From assembly GCA_027924585.1 (NCBI GenBank), contig BSBM01000425.1, positions 620,001 through 684,000 of the forward strand: 64,000 nucleotides of DNA, in the 5' to 3' direction. The DNA is from Larix kaempferi (Eukaryota > Streptophyta > Pinopsida > Pinales > Pinaceae). The position numbers and the translations under genes are program-made. Positions 12,794 through 27,620 of the stretch are shown here, in pieces. Within the stretch, counting starts at the first letter, position 1, and each line of letters begins with the position of its first letter. Below the pieces are notes generated by a model. That model saw nothing but the letters and a program-made list of their open reading frames with translations. It made no database searches and was not told where the DNA came from.

Positions 12794-14408
12794 CCCAACT
12801 GCCCCATTCCTCAACTACACCCAATTCTCTCAAACATCCATTCTCCTCCCCAAACACCTAACCCTAATGATCTCTATCTCTTTATCTCCCTCAACCTCCC
12901 TCCTCCCCTTACCACTAATAAACCCTTAAAACTCTCTCTCTCTCTCTCTCCCAACCCCCTAAACATCCACGTAACCATAATCCTCAACCTTCATACTCCC
13001 TAATACAGCCCCATTCTCTATCTCTCCCCCTTCCTCTCCATGACCCTTACTAAAACCCTCTCACATTCTATATCTCCCCTAATACTCCACGTAATCCTAA
13101 ACCCCACTTTTTTCTCTCTCCTCCAACCACCTAACACCAACCCCCCTCTCTCTAGCTCTCTCTATCTGTCACCCCTTCTCTCAAATTTCCATGTACCTCC
13201 CAAAATCCCTAACCTTCCTAATGTCTATCTTTTTCTCTACCCAAACCTCACTCCCCACTACACCTAATCACCCTCGAACTCTCTCTCTCTCTCTCAAACC
13301 CCTACTCATCCACTTACCCCTAGCCCCCACCCCTCTTTGTCTTCTCCTAATTCCTGATAGCCCCCCCACTCTCTCTCTCTCTACTAGGCCCTAGTATAAA
13401 CCCTACGATTAGCCACTATCTCCCTTGTCCCCCTAATCGTTACTAACACCCTATTCAATTCTATCTCTCTTGTATTCCGCTACCTATTCCTAACCCCTAA
13501 TGCTTTCTCTCTCCCTCAACCAACTAATGCCCACCTCATCTCTCTCGACACATAACCCCTTGCTCTCTCCCTAACGCTCTTCAACTATACACACGTCTCT
13601 CAAAACTTCCATGCTATTCCCCAAAACTCTAAACTCCTAATCCCTACCTCTTTATCTCCCCCAATGTCCATCGTCCCACTACCCATAATCATCCCTCAAT
13701 GTCCCCAATCCCACTCCCCGTAATCCCTCCCCTCTCCATCTCTCCAAATCCCTGTACCCCCTACCACTTCTCTCTCTCTCTCTCATCCCAACTGCCCCAT
13801 TCCTCAACTATACCCCATTCTCTCAAACTTCCATTCTCCTCACAAAACACCTAATCCTCATGATCTCAATATCTTTATCTCCCCCAACCTCCCTCCTCTC
13901 TTTACCATTAATCAACCCCCAAAACTCTCTCTCTCTCTCTCTCTCAACCCCCTAAACATCCACCTACCCATACTCATCACCCCCCATACTCCCTAATACA
14001 CCCCCCATTCTCTATCTCCCCGCCCTCCTCACCCTAACCCTTACTAAAACCCTCTCACATTCTCTATCTCCCCTATTCCTCCACGTATGCCTAAACCCCA
14101 CTTTTTTCACTCTCCTCCAATCACCTAACACCAACCCACCTCTCTCTCTAGCTCTCTCTATCAGTCAACACCTTCTCTCAAATTTCCTTGTAGCTCTCAA
14201 AACCCATAACCCTCCTAATGTCTATCATTTTCTTTACCCAAACCTCACTCCTCCCTACACCTAGTCACCCCCCAACTCTCTTTATCTCTCTCAAACCCCT
14301 ATGCATCCACCTGCCCCTAACCCCCACCCCTCTTTGTCTCCTCCTAATCTTTGATACAATCACCCTCTCTCTCCTAGACCCTACTACAAACCCTATGATT
14401 AAACACTA

Positions 14409-14443
<35 letters not shown>

Positions 14444-16799
14444 ACCTATCTACTCCCCTCCTAGTCCTAACCCTTACTAGAACCCTCTCTCATTCTCTCT
14501 CTCCCCTACTCCTCCTTCGCCTAACCCCCACTACTTGCTCACTCCCCAAACACCCTACAACCCACTTCCCCTCCTCATATCTCTCCCAAACTCACACCCC
14601 TACTCCTACCCCTAACTATAACCCCCTCTCTCTCTCCCTCTCTCTCCCCCTATCCCCCCCGTCTCCCTCTCTCTTCCCTCCTCCCCCTAATTCTTACTAA
14701 CATCCTCTTTAATTCTATCTCTCCCGTACTCCTCTACCTACACCTAACCCCTACTTCTTTCTCTTTCCCTCAACCCCCTAATTACCACCCCTCTCTCTCT
14801 CCACCTAACCCCTTTCTCTCTCCCTAACACCCCATATTTCTCCCTCTCCTATTCGCAACACTAACCAACCGACCCCTCTCTATGTCTCTCCCTCGGCAAC
14901 TAGCTCCCCCCTTCTTTGTAACTACCCTACTCCTCCTGAAAACCCTGACTCTCCTAATCTCTATCACTTTCTCTCCCCAAAATAAAGTCTTCCCCATACC
15001 CCTAATCACCCCCCACTTTCTCTTTCTCTCTCTCTCTCTTAAACCCCTACTAACAAAACTATCCTTAACCCTACCCATTTCTCTCTCTACTTACTTCCTA
15101 ACATGATCCATTTCTCTCTAACACACACAGACACTCAGCCCCTACTCCCACCTTGAAAACTAGTCCACTCCTATCTCTCTCTCTCACTCCACTCCTCCCC
15201 CTGACGCTTTCTACTCCCACTCTCTCTCCATATATCCCTTAGTAACACTAACAAACCCTCCCTCTCTCTCTCTCTCTCTACATATCTCCCCTTGATCCAT
15301 AATCCCCACTCCCCAACACCCCTCCTCTTCCCTAGCCCTAATCTACCTGCTTTGGATATCCATCTCTCCCTCTCTCTCTCTCTCTCAACCCTCAACCTGC
15401 TACTTCTAAACTATATATCAATTATCTCTTACTACCCTACTCCTCCCCAAAAAACTAACCCTCTTGATCTATGTCTGTTTCTGTCTTTGAACAACCCTCC
15501 ACACCTCTACCCCTGATCATTGCCCCCCTCATCACTCTCTCTCCCTCTCTTTCTCTCTCTCAATCCCCTAGTCCACCTACCAATAACACCCACCCCTCTC
15601 TCTCTACCACTACATCCTAACTGCCTCCCACTCTCTCTCTCTCTTTAACATCTCATCCTAATTGCCCCCCCCCACTCTCTGTATCTCTATCTCTCTCTCT
15701 CCCTACTTCAAATACCCATTCCTTAATTATACCCCACTTATTTCTAACCCTCTTGATATCTATCTCTTTCTATACCCAAACCCCCCCTTCCCCTACCCCT
15801 AATAATCCCCCCTCACTATCTCTCACACAATCTTTGTCTCTCTTACTCACTCTCTCACACACACTCTTTGTCTCTCTCACTCACTCACTCCTTCAACACC
15901 CTACTAATCAAGCTAGCCCTAACCCCCACCCCTCTATCTCTACCTACTCCCTAACACCCTCCCACTATATATTTCTCTACACATATAGACTCACCTCCCT
16001 ACTCCCACCTTTATGACTAAATCCCCTCCTGCTTCCCTCTCTCTTCCAGATCCACCAACTAAACCTTGATAACCCCCTCTCTCGCTATCTCTCCCTCTAC
16101 TCTCTAATAGCATGACCCCCTTCTCTCTCTCACCTCTACTCCTACTGCTACCACTAAATACCCCATATTTCTCTATCCCCTCCTCCCCCTAACCCTTGCT
16201 GAAAAACTCTCCCATTCTCTCTCCCCCATACTCCTCCACTTAACTCTAAACCTCTCTTTTCTAACTCTCCTCCATCCCCCTAACAACCAAATCTCTCTCT
16301 CTCTCTCTCTCTCCCTCTCTCACCCCATTCTCTCAAACTGTCATGCTCCTCCCAACACCTCTAACCTTCATGGCCTCTATAGATTTATCTACCCAAACCT
16401 ACCTCCTCCCCCTACACCTAATCAACATCAAATCTCTCTCTATCTCTCTCTAAAACCCCTACTCATCCACTTTCCCATAACCTTCACCCATCTCTCCCAC
16501 TAATTAATAAAATCACCCCACTCTCTTTCTCTCTCTTACCACCATTCTCTTGCACATACAACTAACCCTTCTCTCCCTCTCTTGCCCTTCCTCCCCCTAA
16601 CCGTTACTAATATTGTCTATCATTCACTCTTTCCCCTACTCCTCCAAGTATGCCCAACCCGCTAATACCCAACCCTCCTATATTTATCTCTCTTACACAC
16701 TCAGTCCCCTAATCCTACTCCTACTACTACCACTACCCCCCGCATCTCTTTCTCTCCCCTAATACTCCTCCACCTAGTTTCTCTCTCTCTCTCTCTCTC

Positions 16800-18166
16800 T
16801 CTCTCCCTACCCCTAACCCTTACTAACACCCTCTCTCATTCTCTCTCTCATATACTCCACCTAGGCCTAATCTCCATTGCTTTTTCTCTCCCCAAACCTC
16901 ATAACACCCTCCCTCTTGCTCTCTAACCATACTTCCCTCTCTCTCCCTAACCCACCCTCTTTCTCTCTCTCCTACTCCAAACAATAAACAACCCACCCCC
17001 TCTCTCTCTACAAGTTCCCCCCACTCTCTCTCACAACTCCACACCCTAGTCTCCTCAGATATACCCCGCTTCTCCTTAACTTCCATACTCATCCCCTATC
17101 ACATTACACTCCTCATCTCTATCTCTTTTTCTCCCAGAAATACACTCCTCTATACTCATCCCCTAACCCTTACTAAAACTCTCTCTCACTCTCTATATCC
17201 CCTACTCCTCCAAATAGACCTCACCCCCACCCCTTTCTCTCTCCCGCAACACCCTAACACCCACCCTCTTTCCCCCTCTCTCTTTAGACCTAACACCCCT
17301 GTCACTCCCTAAACCCCCTATCTCTCTCTCTCTCCTAACCCTACAACTAAACACCCTCTCTCTATCTATCTGTCTCTTTCTCCCCCTACTCTCCTTAAAC
17401 CTTACCTCCCTTTTCTCTATCTCTTATAATCACTATCCCCCTACCACTAAACACCCTCCCATCTCTCTCTCTCTCTCTCTCTCTCTCTTTATATATATAT
17501 ATATTCCACACATAACCATTCCTTAAGTATACACCCCCTGTACCTAACTTCCCTACTCCTCCCAAAACATTTAACCCTCCTGATCTCTATCTCTTTCTAT
17601 CCCCAGACCCCCTCCTCCCCATTACCCCTAATAACCTCCCTTATCTCTCTTTCTATCTCTCAATCAACCCCCTACTCCTACACCTGCCCCTTACCCCCAC
17701 TCCTATATATCTCCCTCTACTCCTTAACAAAAACCCTCTCTCCCTCTCTCAAAAAATCCCTTACTCCTCTTCATATCCCTATCCCCCACCCCCCCTCTCT
17801 CTCTCTCCCTCTAGTCCATAAAACCACCCCGTTCTCTCTCTCTCTCTCTCTCCCCCCCTTAACCCAAATCCCCCTCCCCCTACCAATAGCCAACTCCCCA
17901 CCACATCTCTCTTTCTATATGTCTATCTATCTATGTATCTATATATCTATCTATCTATCTATATACCACTACCTCCTTTCACACCCCTCTTTCTCTCTCC
18001 CATTATACTCCACCCTTCTCTTTAAATTATATCCTCATCCCTAAACCCATAATCTCTCTCTCTCTCTACCCCAACACCCCACTTTACATCCCCATATCCC
18101 TACCCCTCTCTCTCTCCTCACACCTAACTCCCTAGTTCTCACCCACCTACCCCTACCCCTACCCCC

Positions 18167-18214
<48 letters not shown>

Positions 18215-18471
18215 ACTCATAACTCCCCTCTTTATCTCCAGAACCCCCATCCTTCTCCACCTACCCCTAATTCCCCCTCTCTCTTAATCCCCCTACCACT
18301 TATCTCTCTCCCTTTGTCTCTCTCTCACTCTCCCGCCACTACAAACCACCCCACTCCTCAACCATAACCCCTGTCTCTATAACCATCCATATCCAAACCC
18401 CTAACCCTCATGATATTTATATCTTTCTCTCTCCCAACCTCCATCATCCCCCCACCCCTAATCATCCCCCA

Positions 18472-18508
<37 letters not shown>

Positions 18509-19560
18509 ACCCCCCAAGAATCCACCTACCCATAACCCCCACCCATATATCTCTCCCCCTAATCCCTAATAACATGGCCCAACCCTCTCTCTCTCACATA
18601 TACTCCAACCCCTACCACTAACCCCCTTACCTCTCTCTCTCCCCTCCTCCCCCAAGCCTAAAACCCACTTCTTTCTCTCTTCTCTAGCCCCCTAACACCT
18701 ACCTGTCTCTCTCACTCACCCCCCTTCTCTCAAATTGTCATGATCCTCACAAAACCCATAACCCTCATGATCTCTATATATTTATCTACCCCAACCTCCC
18801 TCACCCCCTACAACTAATCGCCCCCCCATATCTCTCTCACTCTCTCAAACCTCTACTCATCCAATTAGCCATAATCGCCACCCCTCTCCCCCCCCTAATC
18901 CGTAAAAACCCCCCACACTCTCTCTCTCCAAACCCCTTGATATTACCCCTAAAACTAACCTCTCTCTCTCTATCTCTCCCCCCTCCTCATGCTAACCTTA
19001 CTAAAACCCTCTATCATTCTCTCTCTCCCCTACTCCTCCAACTATGCCTAACCTGCACTGCAAACTCTCTCCTATAACCCCCATAACACCCAACCATCCA
19101 CTCATTATCTATCTTACACACTCACTCCCATAATCCTACCCCTACCACTACCATACCCCCCTCTCTCTCTGCCCCCCCAACCCTAACTAACATGCTCTCT
19201 AATTCTCTCTCTCTCTCCCCCACATCCTCCACATACTCTATCTCTCCCCCACTCCTCCACATACTCTATCTCTCCCCCAACCCTTACTAACAACCTCTCT
19301 CATTCTCTCCCTCCTTTACACCTAACCCCCACTGCTTTCTCTCTCCCTAAACTCCCTAACACCCACCCTCTCTCTCTATCTACCCCTACCCCCCTCTCTC
19401 TACCTAACCCCCCTTTCTTTCTCTCTCTCCTACTCCCAACACTAACCAAGCCACCCCCTCTCTCTCTCTCCCAACTCCACACCCTAGAGTCCTTAACTAT
19501 ACCCACCTTCTCTTTGAATTCTATACTTGTCTTAAATCCCCTAACATTCTTGATATCTAT
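16800..19560 (+). repeat. 2.5-kb internal duplication within array copy 1
   Basis: The stretch near 16860-17100 (CTTCTCC/TATACTC phrases, 'CCACACCCTAGTCTCC', Cys-free pyrimidine tracts) recurs at about 19320-19560 with 'CCACACCCTAGAGTCC'. Copy 2 of the array passes straight from the equivalent point (about 37500) to the start of the next long-range copy. Copy 1 therefore has about 2.4-2.5 kb more than copy 2 here. Either this is a local duplication in copy 1 or it was lost from copy 2. Confidence 0.5.
18170..18210 (+). repeat. (CT)n microsatellite, 41 bases
   Basis: A perfect CT dinucleotide run between CCCCCCCAT and GTCTACTC. Confidence 0.95.
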
Positions 19561-20463
19561 CTCTTTCTCTCACTCAACTCCACTCATCCCCCTACCCCTA
19601 ATCACTCCCAACCTCGACTCTCTCTCTCTCTCAAACCCCTACTAGTCCACATATCCCTAACACCACCCCTTTCTCTCTCTTTACTTACTCCCTAGACACC
19701 CACCTTTCTCTCCCTAACACATACACACACACTCAAAATTGTACTCATACCCCAACAACTACTCCCCTCCTACCTCTCTCTATCTCTCTCTCCTACCTCC
19801 TACCCCTAACCCTTACTAACCCCCCCTCTCTCTTTCTCTTGATTTCCTTCCTTAACAATTAATATCTGCCTTCTACCTCCCTCTCTCCCCTAATACCACT
19901 AACCAATCCCCCTATATCTCTATCTTTATATCCCCCCCTCAAACATAATCCCTTCCTCCCCTAATCTCTCTCTCTCCCTCTCTTTGTCTCTACCCCCAAC
20001 CACCTTCTAATAAACTATATATCAATTCTCTCTAACTAGTCCCCTTCCCCCAGCCTCATTCAAGCCCCTACACCTAATCATCACCCCCCATCTCTCTCTC
20101 TCTCTCAACCACCAACTACACCAGCCCATAACCCCCACCCCTCTCTCTCCCCCTACTCTATAACACCACCCCACTCACACCCCACTACTCCCACCGCTTC
20201 CACTAACTCCTCTCCTCTATCTCTTTTTCTCCCCTCCTCCCCTAAATCCTTTGTAAAACCATATCTCACTCTCTCTCTCCCCTACTATTGCACCTACCTC
20301 TAACATCACCCTCTCTCTATCTCTCTACTACACACCCCTTACTCCTCAACTATACTAAACTTCTATCTAAGTTCTCCACTCCTCCACAAACCCCTAACCC
20401 TCTTGATCTATATCTCTATATCTCACCCAATTCACTGCCACCCACCCCTAATAACACCTCATC

Positions 20464-20510
<47 letters not shown>

Positions 20511-20635
20511 ACGCACACGCGCGGCTCGCTCTACCCCCTAGTAATCCATCTACCCCTAACATCCATCGTTCTCTCTCTCCCCCCAAATCCCTCCTCCCCT
20601 AAATCCTTAGTAAAACCATCTCTCACTCTCTCTCT

Positions 20636-21830
20636 CCCCTACTATTGCACCTACCCCTAACATCACCCTCTCTCTATCTCTCTAGTACACACCCCTTACT
20701 CCTCAACTATACTGAACCTCTCTAACTTCTCCACTCCTCCACAAATCCCTAACCCTCTTGATCTCTATCTATATATCTCACCCAATTCCCTACCACCCAC
20801 CCTTAATAACACCTCATCAACTCTCTCTCTCTCTCTGTCTACCACAAACAACCACCCTTTTCTCACTCCCCCAAATCCTTAACACTCATGAACTCTCTCT
20901 CTATCTCTCTCTCTCATAGTCACACTCACCTCCCTACTCCCACCCATATAACTGAACCCCTCCTCTCTCTCTATCTCCAACCTACCTGCTAACCATTACT
21001 AGCGCCCTCTATCACTCTCTCTTCGCCATACTTGTCCACACACCCCAATTCCCATCTATTATGTCTCCCCAAACCACTAAAAACCCACCCTCTCTCCCTC
21101 TCTCTTTATCTACTTTAAACCCAACCTCTCTCCCTCTCTCTACACCCCCTTCTCTCTCTATTCATGACTCTCTCTCTCTCACACACCCAAATCCACACCT
21201 TTTACTCCTAAAATATACCCCCCTTACCTATTAATACCCTACCCCTAACATCACCCTCTCTCTATCTCTCTAGTACACACCCCTTACTCCTCAACTATAC
21301 TAAACCTCTCTAACTTCTCCACTCCTCCCCAAATCCCTAACCCTCTTGATCTCTATCTATATATCTCTCCCAATTCCCTACCACCCACCCTTAATAACAC
21401 TTGATCAACTCTCTGTTTCTCTCTCTCTCTACCAGAAACAACCACCCTTTTCTCGCTCCCCCAAATCCCTAACACTCACGAACTCTCTCTCTATCTCTCT
21501 ATCTCATATTCACACTCACCTCCCTACTCCCACCCATATAACTTAACCCCTCCTCTCTCTCTATCTCCCACCTACCTGCTAACAATTACTAGCTCCCTCT
21601 ATCACTCTCTCTTCCCCGTACTTGTCCACACACCCCAATTCCCATCTATTTATGTCTCCTGAAACCACTAAAAACCCACCCTCTCTCCCTCTCTCTTTGT
21701 CTACCTTAAACCCAACCTCTCTCTCTCTCTACACCCCCTTCTCTCTTTATTCATGACTCTCTCTCTCTCTCACACCCAAATCCACACCTTTTACTCCTAA
21801 AATATACCCCCTTACCTATTAATACCCTAC
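20636..21830 (+). repeat. Tandem duplication of about 590 bp inside copy 2
   Basis: Two adjacent segments of about 590 bp carry the same succession of phrases. Both have AACATCACCCTCTCTCTAT, then AACTATACT, then the (T)ATATATCTC phrase, then CTTTTACTCCTAAAATATAC (near 21198 and near 21788). The two units are very similar, so this duplication is younger than the long-range copies. The equivalent part of copy 1 (about 4520-5160) has a single comparable unit plus an older partial one near 4200. Confidence 0.6.
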
Positions 21831-21900
21831 TCCTGCCCCTACAACTAACCCCCCTCTATCTGTCTTCCTCTCCCTCCCCCCTCCCTCTACACCTCCCACT

Positions 21901-21901
<1 letters not shown>

Positions 21902-21949
<48 letters not shown>
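21902..21949 (+). repeat. (CT)n microsatellite, about 48 bases
   Basis: The longest perfect CT run I found in the window. The equivalent site in copy 1 (near 5219-5233) is only about 15 bases, which shows expansion or contraction between long-range copies. Confidence 0.95.
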
Positions 21950-21952
<3 letters not shown>

Positions 21953-23701
21953 TTCCTTCCACTAACCCTTACTACTATCCTCTCTCATTTCCTCTCCCCC
22001 CTACTCCTCAATCTACCCCTAACCACTATTGATTTCTACCTCCTCAAACCCCTGAAAAATCCACCCTATCTCTCTATAACACTATCCCCTTATCTTTATC
22101 CCTAACTCCCCCTTTCTATGTCTCCTCTACCAACCACAAACCCAAACACACCATCTCTCTCTCTCTTCACCCCACCCTCTATCTACTTCTCCAAAATCTA
22201 GACCCCATACTCCACTATACCCCCCTTCTTTCTAACTACCCTAGTGCTTCGCAAAACTCTAGCCCTTGCGATCTCTATCTCTTTCTCTCCCCATTTCCAC
22301 TCCTCCCCCCTAGCCCTAATCACTCACCTTGTCCCTCTCTCTCAACCCCTACTAATCCACCTATCCCTAACCCATACCCATTTCTCTCTCCCCCTAATAA
22401 TTAACACCCCCATGATCTCTCTCTCTCTCTCTCTTTAACACACACACACACACACACCCTACCTATAACACCCTTACAAATACCCCATTCCACCCTCCCT
22501 CTCTCCCCTCCTTGTCCACCTAACAATTACTACCCCCCTGCTCTCTTGCTTTCACTCTCTTTGTCCTCCCCTAACCATTACTATTCTCCCCTCTCTCTTT
22601 CTCCCATACAACCACTAACAAACCCCCATCTATCTCTCTCTATATATCTCCCACATTATGCATAAGTCACACCTCTCTCTATGTTTCTCCTTATCTCCCC
22701 AATGACCCTTCTAAAACCTACACCTAATATCACCCCCATGGCTCTCTCTCTCTCTCTCTCTATCTATCTCTTTCTCTCTCATGCTAATCCACCTACCCTT
22801 GATGCCCACCCCTTTATCTCTACCCCCTACTCCCTAACACCCCCCTTCTCTCTTCATCTCTAACACACACACACAGAGCCCCCTACTCCCACCTATACAG
22901 CTAAACCCCCTCCTCCCTCTCACTATCCCCACTACTTATCATAAACATTACTAACCCCCTCTCCAACTTCCTTCCCCCCTCCCCCCCTATCGCCCTCTCT
23001 CTACCTCTTACTCTCCCACCACTAAGCAAACCCCCCCTCTCTCTCTCCCTCTCTATCTCTCCATAATACCCCCTCTAATTTTGTTTCACCTAATCCCCTA
23101 CTTCCTACAACTAACAACCCCTTGATTATCTCTCTCCCTATCTACCCACACCTCCCTACCCATATCTCTCTCTCTCTCTTTCCCTGTATACACCCCCTTC
23201 TCTTTAATTTCTCTCATCCTCCCCAAACCCATAACGCCCCTTCTCTCTTTCTCTCTCCCTACAATCCACCCACTCCTCATCCCATTATCACTTGCCCCAA
23301 CCCCCTAATCCTCACATACTAGACCTACCCCCAATTTATGTCTCTCTCTCTCTACCCCTAATATCACTTTCTCTCTACCCCTAACCTCTTTATCTCTTTC
23401 TACATATAACATTTCTTTCTATCTATACTCATAACCCCCCTCTCTATTTCCCTACCTCTAACCTCTCTATTTCTCTCTACCTATAACATCTCTTTATATC
23501 TCTAACCCTTAATAATAACCTCTCTCATTCCCTCTCTCCCCTACTCCTTAACCTAACCCTAACTACCATTTGTTTCTCTCTCCCCAATCCCGTGAACACA
23601 CACCCTCTCTCTCTCTTTAACAATAACCCCCTATCTCTCTCCCTACCCTGCAATTTCTCTATCTCTTACTCCCAAAACAAACTAAACCCCCCCTCTCTCA
23701 T

Positions 23702-23702
<1 letters not shown>

Positions 23703-23734
<32 letters not shown>
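23703..23734 (+). repeat. (CT)n microsatellite
   Basis: A perfect 32-base CT run ending at GCACCCC. Confidence 0.95.
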
Positions 23735-23737
<3 letters not shown>

Positions 23738-25053
23738 CCCCAGCCTCTTTCTTTCTCTCCCAACTCTACACCTAAGACTCCTCCACTATACCCCCCTTCC
23801 CTCTAACTACCCTACTACCCAAAACCATACCCCTTTTGATCTCAATATTTTTCTCTCCACCAACTTCACTCCTCCCCCTATCCCTAATAAGCCCCCTTCT
23901 CTCTCTCTCTCAAACCCCATACTAATCCACCTATCCCTAACCCCTACCCCTTTCTCTCTCCCCCTACTCCCTAACACCCCCATGCTCTCCCTCTCTCTAA
24001 CACACACACACACACTCACCCCCTACTCCCACCCTTACAAATTCCATCATCCTCCCTTTCTCTCTCCCCCCTCCTGCTCCAACTAACCATCAATACCCCT
24101 ATCTCTCTCTTACCCTCTCTTTGTACTCCCCTAAACCATGCTATGCCCCCCTCCCTCTCTCCCCTACTACCACTAACCAATCCCCCCTCTATCTCTCTCT
24201 ATATATCCATCTATTATGCATAATCCCCACCTCTTTTTATGTTTCTCCTTATCTCCACAATCGCCCTCCTAACCCCTACACCTAATATCACCCTGCTTAT
24301 ATCTCTCTCTCTCTCTCTTTGCCTCTCTCTCTCTCTTTGTCTCTCCTACTAATACACCTTCTTGTAAAAACCAACCCTCCCTCTCTCCTCCTACTCCCTA
24401 ACACCCCCGTGCTCTCTTCATCTCTAACACACACACACACTCATCCCCGTAATCCCCCCAATATAAATAACCCCCATCCTCCCTCTCACTATCTCTCCCC
24501 TCCTTCTTGTAACCGTTACTAACCCCCGCTCTCACTTCCTTCCCCCTTCCCCCCCTCCCTCTCTCTCTTTCTCTCCTACCACTAAACACCTCCAAGCTAT
24601 CTCTCTATCTCTCTCCCTCTCTCTCTCTCTCTCCATAATCCTCGATATATTTATGTTTAACCTAATCCCCCTACCCCCTATAGATAAAACCCCCGAGCTA
24701 TCTCTCTCTCTATCTACCCACACCTCCCTATTGACATATCTCTCTCTCTCCCTAAATACTCCACCTTCTCTTTAATTTCTCTCATCCTCCCCAAACCCAT
24801 AACCTTCCTTCTCTTTATCTCTCCCTACAATCCATGCATGCCTCATCCCATTATCCCTAACCCCCAACCCCTAGTTATCGCATCCTAGCCCTACCCCTAA
24901 TTTATCTCTCTCTCTCTTTACTGCTAATATCACTCTATCTACCCCTAACCTCTCCATCTATCTCTACTCATAGCCCCCCTCTCTCCTTCCCTAACCCCCC
25001 TCTGACACCCTGTACACCTAGCCCCCCCTCTCTCTTGTAAAATGCTTCTCCAT

Positions 25054-25087
<34 letters not shown>

Positions 25088-26052
25088 AACCCCCTTCTCT
25101 TCAGCTATACCCACTTCTCTCAAACTTCTACGATATTCTGTAAAACTCTAAACTCCTAATCCCTACCTTTTTATCTGCCACAATTTCCATCCTCTTACTA
25201 CCCATAATCATCCATGGATGTCCCTCCACCCACTACTCCTAACCTCTCTCTCTCTCTCAACTACCCCATTCTGTCAAAATTCCATTCATCTCCCCAAACA
25301 CCTAACCCTCATGATGTCAATCTCTTTCTCTCCCCCAACCTCCCTCCTCCCCCTACCACTAATACACCCCCAAAACTCTCTCTCTCTCTCTCCAACCTAC
25401 CCATAATTTCCACCCCCCATACTCCCTAATACACCCCCCATTCTTTGTCTCTCCTCCATCTTCACACTAACCCTTACTAAAACCATCTCGCATTCTCTAT
25501 CTCTCGTAATCATCCACGTACTCATAAAGCCCACTTTTTTTCTCTCCTCCAACCACCTAACAACAAACCCCCTCTATCTCTAGATCTCTCTATCTATTAC
25601 CTTCTTCTCTCAAATTGCCATGTAGCTCCCAAAACCCCTAACCCTCCTAATGTTTATCTTTTTCTCTACCCAAACCTCACTCCTGCATACACCTAATCAC
25701 CCCCCATCTCTCTCTCTCTCTCTCAAACCCCTATTCAGCCACTTACCCCTAACCCCCACCCCTCTTTGTCTCCTTCTAATCCCTGATATCCCCCCCCACT
25801 CTCTCTCTCTCCTAGACCCTACTATAAATCCTACAATTAACCGCTATCTCTCTATCTATCTATCTATCTATCTACTCCCCTCCTATTCCTGGCCCTTAGT
25901 AAAACCCTCTCTCATTCTCTCTCTCTCACCTACTCCTCCTCCCATGCTAACCCCCATTGCTTTCTCATTCCCCAAACACCCTACAACCCACCACCTCTCC
26001 TTATCTCTCTTCCAAACCCACTCCCCTACTCCTACCCCTACCAATAACTCCT

Positions 26053-26091
<39 letters not shown>

Positions 26092-26762
26092 TACCCCCTC
26101 TCTTTATTTATCCCTCAACCCCCTCATGCCCACTCCCTCTCTCTACACATAGCCTCTTTCTCTCTCCCTAATGCTCCCTCTTTATCCCTCTCCTACTCCC
26201 AACACTAACCAACCTACCCCTCTCTCTGTCTCTCTCTCTGAAACTATCTCCCCCCTTCTTTCTAACTACCCTACTCCTCCCAAAACTCCTTCCTAATATC
26301 TATCTCTTTCTCTCGCCCATACCCCTAATCACTCCCCTTCTCTCTCTATCTGTAACTATCTCTCTCTCTCTCTCTCAACCCCCTTCTAATCCACCTATCC
26401 CTAACCCCTGCACCTTTCTCTCTCCCCTTACTCCCTAACACCCCCATGATCTCTCTCTCTAATGCATAAACAAACACACACACACTAATCCCACCCTTAC
26501 AAATACCCCCTTCCTCCCTCCCTCTCTCCCCTCCTCCTCCACCTAACAATTACTACCCCCGTACTCTCTCTTTCACTCTCTTTGTTCTCCCCTAACCATT
26601 ACAATGACCCCCTTTCTCTTTCTCCCATACAACCACTAACAAACCCCCCTCTATTTCTCTCTATATCACTCCCCCATTATGCATAAGCTGCACTTCTCTC
26701 TATGTTTCTCCTTATCTCCCCAATGACCCTTCTAACACCTACACCTAATATAACCCCCATGG

Positions 26763-26794
<32 letters not shown>

Positions 26795-27583
26795 ATGTCT
26801 CAGTGTCTCTTTATCTCTCCTACTAATCCACCTACCCTTGACTCCCACCCCTTTATCTCTATCCCTACTCCCTAACACCCCCCTTCTATCTTCATCTCTA
26901 ACACACAAAAACACACCCCCGTACTCCATCCCATACAGCTAAACCCCCTCCTCCCTCTCACTCTCTCCCCCTACTTACTATAACCATTACTGAAACCCAT
27001 TCCAACTTCCTTCCCCCCCCTCCCCCCTCTCTTTATCTCTTACTCTCTGACCACTAAACAACCCCCCTCTCTCTCTCTCCCCCCTCTCCATCTCTCCATA
27101 ATCCCCCTTCTAATTATGTTTCACCTAATTCCCCTACCTCCTATAGCTAACAACCCCTTGACTATATCTCTCCGTATATACCCCCACCTCCCTACCCACA
27201 TCTCTCTCTCTCTCTCTCTCTCTCTCCCTATATACTCCCACTTCTCTTTAATTGCTCTCATCCTACCCAAACCCATAACTCTCCTTCTGTCTTTCTCTCC
27301 CTACAATCAACACACTCCTCATCCCACTATCCCTAGCACCAACCCCCTAATTGTCACATCCTATCCCTACCCCTTCTGTCTCTCTCTAAACCCCCTCACT
27401 CTTCAACTATACCCATGTCTCTGAAGCTTCCATGATATTCCCCAAAACTCTAAACTCCTAATCCATACCTCTTTATCTCCCCCAATGTCCAACCTCCCAC
27501 TAACCATCATCATCCCTCAATGTCCCTCCTCCCACTGCAACTAGTCCCCCCCTCTCTCTCTCCAAATCCCCCTACTCCCTACC

Positions 27584-27620
<37 letters not shown>

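Larger units (their letters stand above)
3486..19616 (+). repeat. Polypyrimidine (CT-rich) array, long-range copy 1
   Basis: About 16 kb of nearly G-free + strand: perfect and imperfect (CT)n runs joined by 20-60 base phrases of C, T and A. Recurrent phrases include AACCCTTACTAA followed by CATTCTCTCTCTC; CCCCTACTCCTC; TCTTGATCTCTATCTCTTTC; CCTACTAATCCACCTA; ACTCCCTAACACCCCCATG followed by a CT run and a short (CA)n; and TATGTTTCACCTAATCCCC. They occur in a loosely fixed order, so the array looks like a diverged satellite with a basic module of a few hundred bases. The order of anchors from 3526 onward is repeated from 19617 and again from 37613. No promoter, open reading frame with protein-like composition or RNA gene is supported inside it. 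Confidence 0.85.
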
